A DNA stretch of 39,308 nucleotides, taken from positions 1 through 39,308 of the forward strand of contig NZ_BANF01000015.1 in assembly GCF_000964425.1 (NCBI RefSeq), in the 5' to 3' direction. Below, piece after piece: positions 7,604 to 16,525 of the stretch. Origin of the DNA: Komagataeibacter intermedius TF2. GTDB lineage: Bacteria; Pseudomonadota; Alphaproteobacteria; Acetobacterales; Acetobacteraceae. The translations under genes were made by a program, and so were the position numbers. Position 1 is the first letter of the stretch. The number at the start of each line of letters is the position of its first letter. The notes below the pieces were generated by a model. That model saw nothing but the letters and a program-made list of their open reading frames with translations. It made no database searches and was not told the DNA's origin.

Positions 7604-8443
7604 ATGCACATCATCCCGCCCGATCTGCTCCGCGTGGCCCGCATGGGCTGGCATGTCCTGCCGGTGCGGGCGGGGTCGCGGGCCGCATGTTTCCGCGGCG
7701 CCGTGGATCACGCCACCACCTGCCCCGACACCATCGCGCGCTGGGCCGCGCGGTGGCCCGGTTGCGGGTGGCGGGTGGTGTGCGGGCCGTCCGGCCTGTT
7801 CGCGCTGGATGTGGACCGTCCCGGCACGCACGCGGCCGACGGGGTGGCCGCGCTGTCCGCCCTTGTGCGCCGTCATGGCCCGCTGCCGCCACGCCCCATG
7901 ACGCGCACCGGCGGGTCGGGCGGCGCGGTCCTGTTCTTCCGCCATGATGGCGAACCCCTGCGCGGGCAGGCGGGGTATCCCGCGCCGGGACTGGACCCGC
8001 ACCGGGGGCGGCAGGCGGTCACCATCCCGCCGGGCACGCACCCGGCCACGGGCGGGGCCTATACATGGCGCGTCCCCCCGTGGGAGGTCCCGCCGCCACC
8101 CATTCCGCACTGGCTGGCCCGCCTGCTGGCCCCCGCGCCACACCCTGCCGCCACGCCCGCGCGCCGCATGGTGGCCGACCGCGCGCCCGGCGTGCTGATG
8201 CGCGCGCTGCATGCCGTATGCGACGCCCCGCCGGGCATGGCCAACACCACGCTCAACGCACGCGCCTATGCGCTGGGCCGGTGGTGCGGGGCAGGAATGA
8301 TGGACCCTGCGCAGGCCCGCGATACGCTGTTACATGCCGCACGGCGTCGGCAGATCCCCATGTCCGAAGCCCGCGCCACCATCCGCTCGGGCCTGAACGC
8401 GGGGCTGCGCAACCCACGCCCGCAGGGTAGGGCCCGACCGTGA
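7604..8443 (+). CDS. Bifunctional DNA primase/polymerase (prim-pol) domain protein
   Basis: The 279-residue product starts at ATG 7604; the frame's earlier ATG at 7577 lies inside operator 3. It has the prim-pol layout: MGWHVLPVRAGSRAA at the N-terminus, the metal-binding strand LFALDVDRP (Asp69, Asp71), RTGGSGGAVLFFRHDGEPL, and ITIPPG-type VTIPPGTHPATGGAYTWR. The C-terminal 80 residues (NTTLNARAYALGRWCGAG and following) form the helical region often following this domain in phage replication proteins. It would prime or copy phage DNA, probably with the VirE helicase at 18262, from which it is separated by the restriction island. Its stop codon is the first three bases of the left 14-bp island repeat. 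Confidence 0.88.
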   Translation: MHIIPPDLLRVARMGWHVLPVRAGSRAACFRGAVDHATTCPDTIARWAARWPGCGWRVVCGPSGLFALDVDRPGTHAADGVAALSALVRRHGPLPPRPMTRTGGSGGAVLFFRHDGEPLRGQAGYPAPGLDPHRGRQAVTIPPGTHPATGGAYTWRVPPWEVPPPPIPHWLARLLAPAPHPAATPARRMVADRAPGVLMRALHAVCDAPPGMANTTLNARAYALGRWCGAGMMDPAQARDTLLHAARRRQIPMSEARATIRSGLNAGLRNPRPQGRARP

Positions 8444-8454
8444 CATGGCAGGGG
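8441..8454. repeat. Left 14-bp direct repeat of the island
   Basis: TGACATGGCAGGGG; its first three bases are the prim-pol stop codon. It is identical to 16866-16879, and similarity ends abruptly on both sides apart from a CAC one base out of register. Confidence 0.6.
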
Positions 8455-8853
8455 CACAGGTTCAGTCCCTGTTGCGCCCATCATCTCTGAACGGCAGATG
8501 CGGTTGAGTCCAGCCATTGGCCGGACCCTACGGGCGGCGCGGCGTCGCGACCCTGGATGTTGGCGGGATGCATGACAGCCGATTGCGTCCCTTGATTGTC
8601 CTGCCCGCGTCATAACCGCACGGGTCGTCATTTCCTGAAGTGCTGGCCGACTGGCCGCCGATGACGCCCACCGAAGGCGTAGCGTCCCGGCGATACCGCG
8701 CGCGGGTGATTTCGGTCAGACGGTGACCTCACGGGACTTTCTGTCTCCACAACGTCCGGGGCAGTTCAAAACAGCCCGCCTGGCCGGTTGCGGCACGGGT
8801 CATGTCAAAAAGGCCTGACTATACCATACGGGTACAGCGGCCAGTGATGGCAC
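8455..8853. other. Non-coding tail between island repeat and hsdR
   Basis: Four hundred bases downstream of the convergent prim-pol and hsdR stops. No frame has convincing codon use or a ribosome site, and no strong terminator with T-run is seen. It may be a decayed remnant of insertion DNA. Confidence 0.4.
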
Positions 8854-11800
8854 TTAACCCTGAAATCCTTCCCACAGCCCGCCCTGTTTCACGATGGCGG
8901 CGATAACCGCACGCAACAGCGAGTTATCGTTCAGCATCTGCTTGCCTATCCTGTCATGCGCCTCCATCAGTTCCATGGTTGCAGTCAGCCCTTCTTCCTG
9001 AAGATCAGGGGAATTGGCGAACTGATCCTTGGTGTTCGCCTTTGCCTGTTTGCGCAGTTTTTCTGATTCCGCCAGCTTGGTTTCCAACCCGGTGACAAAC
9101 GCCACCTTGTCACCATCCGTCAGATCGCCCTCGAACAGGTCATTGATCGCTTCAATGATGCGGGAAAGCTGAACCTTCACCTTGTCCTGCGGTTGCCCCG
9201 AACCCGCTTCCCTTACCGGCTCCAGTCCGTCACCGGCCTTGTTCTTCAGCCCAAGCTTCTGCCTGCCAAGGTCCTTCATGCGGTGATGCGTCAGACGCAG
9301 GGCCGTCGTGTCGATGGTCTCACGCTCGCGGTCGAACTTCAGGAGAGGCCACAGCATCTTTGCGAACAGGTACAGCTTTTCATAATCCGGATTGCCGTAA
9401 TTCAGCATCTGGCTGAAAAACTCATACATCCGCACATAAGACGCCAGATCGCTCCGGAACTGAGCCAGTGCGTCAATCCGTTCCTTCGCGTCCCTGCGCT
9501 CCAGTGAGCCTTCCGGCGCGTGCTGAACGACGTTCCGGGCCTCACGATAGCGGCCCAGAACACGGGAACTGACCGGCACGATGGCTGCATCAAGCTGCTG
9601 TTGCGCTGCTTTCGGATTTGTCAGGATGCGGGCCACCCGATCCACTTCAGGCTGGTCATACAACCCGGCATCATCCAGCTTGTGGCGCAGGTTCACCACG
9701 CAGTTCGGGTCACTGAGGTCTGCCAGTTCGGCCTTCGTGTAATACTGCTGGAACGCATTGAGGATGTCTTCGGGATTGTTCTCGAAATCGACCACGAAGG
9801 TCATGTCCTTGCCCGGATAGCAGCGATTCAGGCGCGAAAGCGTCTGCACGGCCTGAATGCCGCCAAGCTTCCGGTCCACATACATGCCGCATAGCAATGG
9901 CTGATCGAAACCCGTCTGAAACTTGTTCGCCACGATCAGAATCCGCCACGGCTCTTCGGCAAAGACTTCCCTGATGTCGCGCCCTTTCAGCGCGGGGTTG
10001 ATGCTGCTTTCCGTAAATGGCTCCGGGCCACTTTCCGGGTCATCCACTTCGCCCGAAAATGCTGCGAGAAGCCCGAAAGGATAATGCCTTTCCTTCACAT
10101 AACGATCCATGGCCAGCTTCCAGCGCACGGCCTCCTTGCGGCTGGCTGTCACGACCATGGCGCGGGCCCTGCCGCCAAGAAGCGGCTGCACATTCTGACG
10201 GAAATGCTCCACCACAATCCGTACCCGTGCGGCGATGTTGGTGGGATGCAGTCGCACCCACTTCATCAGCGCTTTCTTTGCTTCCGACGCCTCGACTTCC
10301 ACGTCATCCAGAATCTGCCCGTTCTGGCTCAGGCGGAATGCCTGTTTCCAGGACACATAATTCTGCAATACGTCAAGGATGAAGCCTTCCTCGATCGCCT
10401 GCCGCATGGAATAGACATGGAAGGCTTCAGGTCTGTTGCCGTCGCCCCCGGGTTGATCCGCATGCGGCAGGCGTCCGAACAGTTCCAGCGTTTTGGCCTT
10501 CGGCGTGGCCGTGAAAGCGATAAAGGAAATGCCGGCATCCGCCGCAGTCCTCTGCGCCATTTCCGCCGCCAGCAGGTCTTCCGTGCTGATCTCCCCCCCG
10601 TCGGCAAGATCCGCCAGTTCCCCGGATGACAGCGCTGCCTTGAGCTTGCTGGCCGATGCCCCGCTCTGCGAGGAGTGAGCCTCATCTGCGATTACAGCGA
10701 AATGCTTTCCCCCGGTCGCCGCAAGCCGACGGATTTCCTCCAGCGCAAACGGAAAGGTTTGAATCGTGCAGATGATGATTTTCTTGCCGGCATGCAACGC
10801 CGCCGCAAGTTCCTGGCTCTTGCTGCCACCAGTGCCGGAGATCGACGCCACCACGCCGCGTGTGCGCTCGAAATTCTCGATGGTTTCCGAAAGCTGCCGG
10901 TCCAGAACCGTGCGGTCTGACACGACAATGACGGTATCAAACAGCTTGTGATTGTGCGCGTCATGCAGATCGGACAGGAAATGCGCCGTCCACGCAATGG
11001 AGTTCGTCTTGCCCGACCCGGCGGAATGCTGGATCAGGTAACGCTGACCCGGCCCTTCCGCCAGAATGGTGGAAACCAGCAGCCGTGTGGCGGCAAGCTG
11101 GTGATAGCGTGGAAAGATCCAGCCCGTGACCTTGCCCTTCTTCTTCACCGGGATGACGTAGCGGCCCAGAATGTCCAGCCATGAATCTGGCTGCCAGACC
11201 GTCCGCCACAGATAGGCTGTGGTGCCGGGATTGCCCGCGCCGCCATCATTTCCCTGATTGAACGGCAGAAAACGGCTGTGCGCGCCGTCCAGATGGGTAC
11301 ACATCATCACGTCAGTGTTGCTGACGGCAAAATGCACCACTGCCCCGCCGGGCACGGACAGCAGCGGCTCGGCTGGCTTTCCGGGGGATTTGGGAAGGCG
11401 GTCGGTGCAATACTGCTCTACCGCGTCCTGAACCGACTGGGTGTAGTTTGATTTCAGCTCGGCTGTCGCAACAGGAACGCCATTCAGCAACAGAACCAGA
11501 TCCAGTTCATTGCGGTTACTGGCCGAATAGCGCACCTGCCGTATCACGCGCAGGCGATTGGCGTCATAACGATGCTGTAAATGTGGGTTCATCGTCAGGG
11601 CCGGGCGGAACTGACAGATCTTCAGCGTTTTTGTCAGCCCGATAATGTCCAGTCCGTCACGCAGGACGATAAGTGTGCCCCGCGTGTTCAGTGCGTCCCT
11701 TACACGCTGGCACAGCACGGTCCCTGCTGCTGCGCCGTGTGTCTTTTCCAGTGTCTGCCACGCATCCGGCTCGCACTCGCGCACCCATGCCAGCAGGTCT

Positions 11801-11925
11801 TCGGGGAAAAGGGACAGGGTAACGTCGTAGCGGCTGGCAGACCCGTCCTCATAAAGCCAACCGGAACGGCCGAGACAGTCGCAGATTTCGGATTCCAGAT
11901 GGTGCTCCCTGTGGAGGTCTGTCAT
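8854..11925 (-). CDS. hsdR: Type I restriction enzyme, R (motor/nuclease) subunit
   Basis: This 1023-residue protein has full family length. The N-terminal PD-(D/E)xK nuclease is seen as NELDLVLLLNG with Asp142 and then ATAELKSN with Glu156 and Lys158. The SF2 translocase follows: Walker A SAGSGKT at 301-307, DEAH at 414-417 (VIADEAHSSQSG), ITFTATP-like SFIAFTATPKAKTLELFG, and the later motif NKFQTGFDQPLL. The C-terminal helical part carries the assembly region. All catalytic motifs look intact, so it should cut unmodified DNA when assembled with HsdM and HsdS. Its ATG overlaps the GIY-YIG gene stop by four bases. It is the last gene of the leftward operon. Confidence 0.96.
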   Translation of the reverse strand: MTDLHREHHLESEICDCLGRSGWLYEDGSASRYDVTLSLFPEDLLAWVRECEPDAWQTLEKTHGAAAGTVLCQRVRDALNTRGTLIVLRDGLDIIGLTKTLKICQFRPALTMNPHLQHRYDANRLRVIRQVRYSASNRNELDLVLLLNGVPVATAELKSNYTQSVQDAVEQYCTDRLPKSPGKPAEPLLSVPGGAVVHFAVSNTDVMMCTHLDGAHSRFLPFNQGNDGGAGNPGTTAYLWRTVWQPDSWLDILGRYVIPVKKKGKVTGWIFPRYHQLAATRLLVSTILAEGPGQRYLIQHSAGSGKTNSIAWTAHFLSDLHDAHNHKLFDTVIVVSDRTVLDRQLSETIENFERTRGVVASISGTGGSKSQELAAALHAGKKIIICTIQTFPFALEEIRRLAATGGKHFAVIADEAHSSQSGASASKLKAALSSGELADLADGGEISTEDLLAAEMAQRTAADAGISFIAFTATPKAKTLELFGRLPHADQPGGDGNRPEAFHVYSMRQAIEEGFILDVLQNYVSWKQAFRLSQNGQILDDVEVEASEAKKALMKWVRLHPTNIAARVRIVVEHFRQNVQPLLGGRARAMVVTASRKEAVRWKLAMDRYVKERHYPFGLLAAFSGEVDDPESGPEPFTESSINPALKGRDIREVFAEEPWRILIVANKFQTGFDQPLLCGMYVDRKLGGIQAVQTLSRLNRCYPGKDMTFVVDFENNPEDILNAFQQYYTKAELADLSDPNCVVNLRHKLDDAGLYDQPEVDRVARILTNPKAAQQQLDAAIVPVSSRVLGRYREARNVVQHAPEGSLERRDAKERIDALAQFRSDLASYVRMYEFFSQMLNYGNPDYEKLYLFAKMLWPLLKFDRERETIDTTALRLTHHRMKDLGRQKLGLKNKAGDGLEPVREAGSGQPQDKVKVQLSRIIEAINDLFEGDLTDGDKVAFVTGLETKLAESEKLRKQAKANTKDQFANSPDLQEEGLTATMELMEAHDRIGKQMLNDNSLLRAVIAAIVKQGGLWEGFQG

Positions 11926-12893
11926 GTGGCTGCGCCTTCTTCCGTTACGGCATCAAGCTGGCGGGCCTGCCAGTCCCGAAACGAGATGTCCGTATTGCTC
12001 GCCAGTTTCCACGCAGCCGGCCCGCCCCCGGAATGTCCAAACACAATCGCCGCCGCTGCAGTCGGACTTCTGAACGCGTAGTCTTTGGTGAACACCATGT
12101 GCATTCCGTCCGGACGCAGGACCCCGGAACGCACAAGTTCATCCTGCAAGGGCTTATATGATCCGGCCTGAATGCTTTTCTCATTCATCCATTCACTGCG
12201 AGCATGCGAACCGGCTTCCACAATGAACTCGCCATTCTGAAAAATTGCTGTCGCTGTCAGATCAAGCGTGGGTTTGTTCAGGATGAACCGCACCGCCTGT
12301 GTGTGCTCATTGTCTTCTGACGCCCCATCATCTTCCGGCGCTTCAAAAGCCGGAACTGGCCGCGACGACCCCGCCGGGCGGCTGCGCTGGATGAACATAT
12401 CCACCCGGATGGCTGGCAGGACAACCATCAGGTTGGCAAGGAAGGCCTCCATCTTGGCAATGTCGGCTTCCGTCAGTCCCGGCAGGGAGGGCGAGTTGCC
12501 GTTATGCAGCGGTGTATGTCCGATCTCCCGCGCCATCGTGACCAGCCGCGCTTCCAGATATTTCACATGTGCCTTGTTAAGCCGATTTGCGCTGGCCGAG
12601 ACCAGCACGGCCGTTTCCCACCAATCCTTGTCAGTGGCCGCCGCGTGCTGCTTCAGTCGGGTGCTGAGGTCCTCGGCTTCCCCGATATAGGCGAAATCCT
12701 GCCCGTCCTTTTCACCCAGCAGCAGGTACACGCCTGCGTAACCGGCTTCCTCCCGGCGCAGCGCCTCCGTCAGGCGCGTGCGCGGGGTGACGAATACATG
12801 CCCCGTCCAGTTGAACAGTTCGGCAGTCACCATGCCGTCCGGATGACCGTCGATATAGAAAAGCTCCAGAGAGCGGCCCCTGGTGTCGATCAT
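11922..12893 (-). CDS. GIY-YIG nuclease domain plus DUF4357 protein
   Basis: The 323-residue protein carries a GIY-YIG domain at about 50-135: GVYLLLGEKDG (G54-V-Y56), FAYIGEAEDL (Y69-I-G71), Arg79 and His83 in STRLKQH, Glu115 in KYLEARL and Asn131 in LHNGN, all expected catalytic positions. A linker rich in acidic residues (about 185-200) leads to a DUF4357 domain at about 220-320, with LVRSGVLRPDGMHMVFTKDYAFRSPTAAAAIVFG. DUF4357 commonly follows GIY-YIG domains in restriction loci. Both ends overlap neighbours by four bases (hsdS upstream, hsdR downstream), so translation is tightly coupled. It could be an accessory nuclease of the restriction complex or an independent effector; the sequence does not decide. 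Confidence 0.85.
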   Translation of the reverse strand: MIDTRGRSLELFYIDGHPDGMVTAELFNWTGHVFVTPRTRLTEALRREEAGYAGVYLLLGEKDGQDFAYIGEAEDLSTRLKQHAAATDKDWWETAVLVSASANRLNKAHVKYLEARLVTMAREIGHTPLHNGNSPSLPGLTEADIAKMEAFLANLMVVLPAIRVDMFIQRSRPAGSSRPVPAFEAPEDDGASEDNEHTQAVRFILNKPTLDLTATAIFQNGEFIVEAGSHARSEWMNEKSIQAGSYKPLQDELVRSGVLRPDGMHMVFTKDYAFRSPTAAAAIVFGHSGGGPAAWKLASNTDISFRDWQARQLDAVTEEGAAT

Positions 12894-14248
12894 GCTGCGA
12901 GGACCTTACTGTGGGCGCGGACGTCGATCTTGCCGGTAACGGCGGCGGAGATGAGGGCGGCGCGGCGTTCTTTGAGGAGGGTGATGATAGAGTTGGCTGA
13001 ATTCGTCAGGTTTTCAAATTGAGACTTTTTATTCTCCAAAAAACTGACAAGAACTTTCTGTTCTTCAATTGAAGGCACTATGGTTGGGAGCATCATCAAA
13101 TTTGTCGAAGAAATAGAGGCAAGATTTGTTGATTGTTTGGAGCGTGTCATAAAGTAGAATTTCGCGTAGTCAGAACCGATAACTGCGGCCAGCCACTCCG
13201 AAATTATAGATTTTGGTCTAACAGCAAAAACGTGATTTTGATGAATACAAGAAGAAATCTCGCCATGCCAGATGGCGCCGCGCCCTAATTTATCGAAATC
13301 ACCTCCTTCGTTCATAAGAACATCACCTTGACGTAGCAAATATCGTTCGACCTGCTCTCTATCAATATTAATGCTAGACACCTCAGATAAATCCAAATAG
13401 CCATCCTGAACATTGGCCACCCTGAGATATGGAACTTGCACTGATTTCTGTTCGTTTGCCTCTTTTCCTTTGGCAATTCCAGTTTGTACTGACGCTACAT
13501 TTTTCAGAGGATGCACCTCCCATTCCTCCGGCACCATCCCGATCCACGGGATGCCTGAATCCTTCATGGGGGCGTCGGGGTTCAGGCCTTTTGTGACGGC
13601 GTGGGAGATGACGGCCTGCCGCTTTTCCGCAAGGAGGGCAATCAGCCGTTCCTGTTCCGCAATCAGGGCGTCAATCTTCCCACACTCGCGGTCCAGAAAG
13701 CTGGCTATTGCCTGTTGTTCGGGGAGTGGGGGGAGAGGAAAGGAGAAATTTTCAAATACGTTTTGGTATAAATGGTTGATTGTTGAGCCGTGTGAATGAA
13801 AATCAACAAAAACTTTGAAAACTTTTGATTCCAAAACCCATTTCATAAAATTATTTGAATATGAATTAAGAGGGCGCAAAATAAAAATTCCGCTATTCAG
13901 ACATGCGGGCTTATCTAATTCTTTCACGATAGATAATTTTCCGATGGTTCCGTCCTTCGTTATTAAAAGATCTCCATTTTTCAAATGTATAAACGGGTCA
14001 TCGTCGTAACGGCTCTTATCCACTTGGTAGCAATTCTGCCACTGAATTTCAGAGCCACGAAAATCGCTTCCTGTTACAAGATAAGCATATGAATTTTCTT
14101 CAAATTCATCCGACGTTAAACCCTTCCAACCTACTCTGGCTTTAAGATAACTATTCCGCTTTATGGAGGAAATACTCCATTTTTTCGGAATCTCCCCAAT
14201 CCACTCAACCCCACTGTCCTTATAAGCCGGATATTTCGGGAAACTCAT
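12890..14248 (-). CDS. hsdS: Type I restriction enzyme, S (specificity) subunit
   Basis: The 452-residue protein has the two-half HsdS layout. Each half opens with a similar helix-cap motif (KDSGVEWIGEIPKKW at 11-25, KDSGIPWIGMVPEEW at about 229-243) followed by a target-recognition domain. Each half ends in a coiled conserved region (LPPLPEQQAIASFLDRE then LIALLAEKRQAVISHAVTKG; second copy VSFLENKK then LLKERRAALISAAVTGKI). The recognition domains (about 13740-14190 and 13050-13530) are markedly AT-rich compared with the GC-rich conserved segments, pointing to exchange of these modules. It would give a split, bipartite DNA target. Its ATG overlaps the hsdM stop. Confidence 0.94.
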   Translation of the reverse strand: MSFPKYPAYKDSGVEWIGEIPKKWSISSIKRNSYLKARVGWKGLTSDEFEENSYAYLVTGSDFRGSEIQWQNCYQVDKSRYDDDPFIHLKNGDLLITKDGTIGKLSIVKELDKPACLNSGIFILRPLNSYSNNFMKWVLESKVFKVFVDFHSHGSTINHLYQNVFENFSFPLPPLPEQQAIASFLDRECGKIDALIAEQERLIALLAEKRQAVISHAVTKGLNPDAPMKDSGIPWIGMVPEEWEVHPLKNVASVQTGIAKGKEANEQKSVQVPYLRVANVQDGYLDLSEVSSINIDREQVERYLLRQGDVLMNEGGDFDKLGRGAIWHGEISSCIHQNHVFAVRPKSIISEWLAAVIGSDYAKFYFMTRSKQSTNLASISSTNLMMLPTIVPSIEEQKVLVSFLENKKSQFENLTNSANSIITLLKERRAALISAAVTGKIDVRAHSKVLAA

Positions 14249-16092
14249 ACCGAAAGCTCCCCAAGCATCGTCATGATTTTCGCGGTCACCTCTTTCAGAT
14301 CCGCATCAATCTCCGCAAGCGGGCGCGGTGGCTCGAACACATAGAAATACCGGTTGAACGGAATTTCGTAGCCGATCTTTGTCTTGTCCCCGTCAATCCA
14401 CGCATCGGGCGCATGGGGCAGGACTTCGCGTTTGAAATAAGCGTGAATGTCCGCATCCAGCGGCACGTTTTCCGTATCGCGCAGGCTGCTGTCGGGCACG
14501 GGCTTGCCCTTCGCCTTGCCACGCTGCCCAAGGACGATATTACCGTCCTCGTCGCGCTGCGGGCGCTCCACGGTGATGGTCTGGTAGCCAAAATCCTCAT
14601 TACGGAAAATGCGGCTCAGCGGCGCGAGCTTGACCTTGCCGCCTTCCGGGGCCTGTGGTGGTTCCGCGCCCTGCATCACGACCGCGCGCGTCTGCGTGCC
14701 ATCGGCGGCGGTGATGGTGGCCAGCTGCGCCTCCTGCGCATCGCGGAACAGCCGGGTGACGAGGGTGATGTCGTCCTCCCCCATTTCCTTGCGTTTGGAG
14801 CCAAGGCTTTTGCGCATTTTCTGCCAGAAGGAGGAAGCGTCGATCAGCTGCACCTTGCCCTTGCGGTTTTTCGGCTTGCGGTTGGTCAGCACCCAGACAT
14901 AGGTGGCGATGCCGGTGTTGAAGAACATATCGGTCGGCAGCGCGATAATGGCTTCGACCAGATCCTCTTCCAGCACGAAGCGGCGGATTTCGGACTCACC
15001 GGACCCGGCTGCGCCGGTGAACAGCGGCGATCCGTTCAGGACGATGCCAAAGCGTGAGCCGCCGTCCTTCGCCGGGCGCATCTTGTGGACAAGGTGGAGC
15101 AGGAACAGCATGGAGCCGTCCGAAATACGCGGCAGGCCGGGGCCGAAGCGCCCGTCATAACCCAGCTTTTCATGCTCGGCGCGAACAGCTTTTTCGACTT
15201 TCTTCCATTCCACGCCGAAAGGCGGATTGGAGAGCATGTAATCGAATTTGTGGTCCGCCAGTTCGTCATCGGACAGCGTGTTGCCAAGGCGGATGTTGCT
15301 GATGCCCTGATCACGGATCAGCATGTCAGCCTTGCAGATGGCATAGGATTCCGGGTTCAGTTCCTGCCCGAACATGGTCAGGCGCGCATCCGGGTTGTGG
15401 TCCAGCAGGAACTCTTCCGCGACGGATAGCATGCCGCCAGTGCCCGCCGTCGGGTCGTAAATGGTGCGGACGGCGGCATTGCCGGGGGTCAGCAGGCTGT
15501 CATCCTCGGCAAAGATCAGGTTCACCATCAGTTTGATGACTTCGCGCGGGGTGAAGTGCTCACCTGCTGTTTCGTTGGAGGCTTCCGAGAACTTGCGGAT
15601 CAGTTCCTCGAACACCTGTCCCATCTGGTGGTTATCGACGGCCTTGTTGCTGAGGTCGAAGCTGATGAATTTTTCAAGCACCAGATAAAGCAGATTCGCC
15701 CTCGCAAGGCGGTCTGCATGCTCGGCAAGGCGGAAGTGGCCGAAGATGTCACGCGCGGCGGGTGAGAAGGCGTTGATATAGGCAGAAAGATTCTGCGTAA
15801 GATGCTCAGGATCGCCCAGCACGTCTTTCAGCGTGAACCCGGACGTGTTCACGAACCGCAGACCGGCAGCTTTCTCCATAAAAGGCATCGGGTCGATGCC
15901 TTTGCTCTCCCATTTCTCCTTTTCCCGGAGCACCCTGGCGCGGGTAGGGGCCAGAACGGCATCCAGGCGGCGCAGAACGGTAAAGGGCAGGATGACGCGA
16001 CCGTATTCGGCGGGCTTGAAATCGCCACGCAGGAGATCGGCGACCTGCCAGATCATGGAAGACAGGGAAGCGGTCCGGGGTGTCGTGCTCAT
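14245..16092 (-). CDS. hsdM: Type I restriction enzyme, M (adenine methyltransferase) subunit
   Basis: I chose ATG 16092 (615 residues, MSTTPRTASL); the frame runs on to 16194, but that would overlap the toxin gene's end and adds atypical residues. Residues 10-150 are the HsdM N-terminal helical domain. The AdoMet site DPTAGTGGM is at 213-221, and the N6-adenine catalytic motif NPPF is at 289-292. The C-terminal half (FFNTGIATYVWVLTNRK, then IPFNRYFYVFEPPRPL) is typical of this family. With HsdS it forms the methyltransferase and with HsdR the restriction complex. It lies 34 bases after the toxin stop and overlaps hsdS by four bases. No strong ribosome site is seen before 16092. Confidence 0.95.
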   Translation of the reverse strand: MSTTPRTASLSSMIWQVADLLRGDFKPAEYGRVILPFTVLRRLDAVLAPTRARVLREKEKWESKGIDPMPFMEKAAGLRFVNTSGFTLKDVLGDPEHLTQNLSAYINAFSPAARDIFGHFRLAEHADRLARANLLYLVLEKFISFDLSNKAVDNHQMGQVFEELIRKFSEASNETAGEHFTPREVIKLMVNLIFAEDDSLLTPGNAAVRTIYDPTAGTGGMLSVAEEFLLDHNPDARLTMFGQELNPESYAICKADMLIRDQGISNIRLGNTLSDDELADHKFDYMLSNPPFGVEWKKVEKAVRAEHEKLGYDGRFGPGLPRISDGSMLFLLHLVHKMRPAKDGGSRFGIVLNGSPLFTGAAGSGESEIRRFVLEEDLVEAIIALPTDMFFNTGIATYVWVLTNRKPKNRKGKVQLIDASSFWQKMRKSLGSKRKEMGEDDITLVTRLFRDAQEAQLATITAADGTQTRAVVMQGAEPPQAPEGGKVKLAPLSRIFRNEDFGYQTITVERPQRDEDGNIVLGQRGKAKGKPVPDSSLRDTENVPLDADIHAYFKREVLPHAPDAWIDGDKTKIGYEIPFNRYFYVFEPPRPLAEIDADLKEVTAKIMTMLGELSV

Positions 16093-16126
16093 GAGAAAAT
16101 CTGGTCCGATATCGAAAATATATGAC

Positions 16127-16525
16127 TTACTGGGGTTGAAAATGCTGCCGAAGCCACGCCGCGAACGCCTCGCCTTCCATTGCGCCGGACGCAAGGGCCA
16201 TCATGGCGTCGACAGCTTCCGGGGCGCTGACCTGCACACAAATTCCATTCAGCCGAAGGAAAAGGACGCAGCAGCTCCAGCCTGTCCGTTTGTTGGCGTC
16301 ATTGAAGGGATGATTGCGGGCAATGACATAAGCGTAGGCAGCCGCCAGGGTCGCGGTGTCCGGCGGCGGCACTTCAGCATAGTGCCAGCGGTTTTCGGCG
16401 CGTGCCAGCGCGCTGCGCAGCAGGTCCTCGCTTTTGATCCCGTGGGTTCCGCCGTATTCTTTCAGGGCCTGATCGTGCATGAACACCACCGCGTCAGGTT
16501 CCAGAAACTCGGGCAGATCCGGCAT
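16127..16525 (-). CDS. doc: Doc/Fic-type toxin (death-on-curing family)
   Basis: This 132-residue protein has the compact Doc size. The Fic active-site loop HPFNDANKRTG lies at 72-82, with His, Asp/Asn, Asn, Lys and Arg all present. A preceding helix, LAAAYAYVIARN, and the N-terminal LEPDAVVFMHDQALKEYGG also match the family. Fic/Doc proteins transfer phosphate or nucleotidyl groups to targets; Doc phosphorylates elongation factor EF-Tu and stops translation. It overlaps the upstream antitoxin stop by one base (TGATG). It sits at the head of the restriction operon, so it may act as an addiction module or as a reserve effector. Confidence 0.92.
   Translation of the reverse strand: MPDLPEFLEPDAVVFMHDQALKEYGGTHGIKSEDLLRSALARAENRWHYAEVPPPDTATLAAAYAYVIARNHPFNDANKRTGWSCCVLFLRLNGICVQVSAPEAVDAMMALASGAMEGEAFAAWLRQHFQPQ

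Noticed and set aside
12890-14248. Phase-variable inverted hsdS alternatives
   Set aside because: There is a single hsdS, and I see no partial copies, recombinase or inverted repeats nearby.
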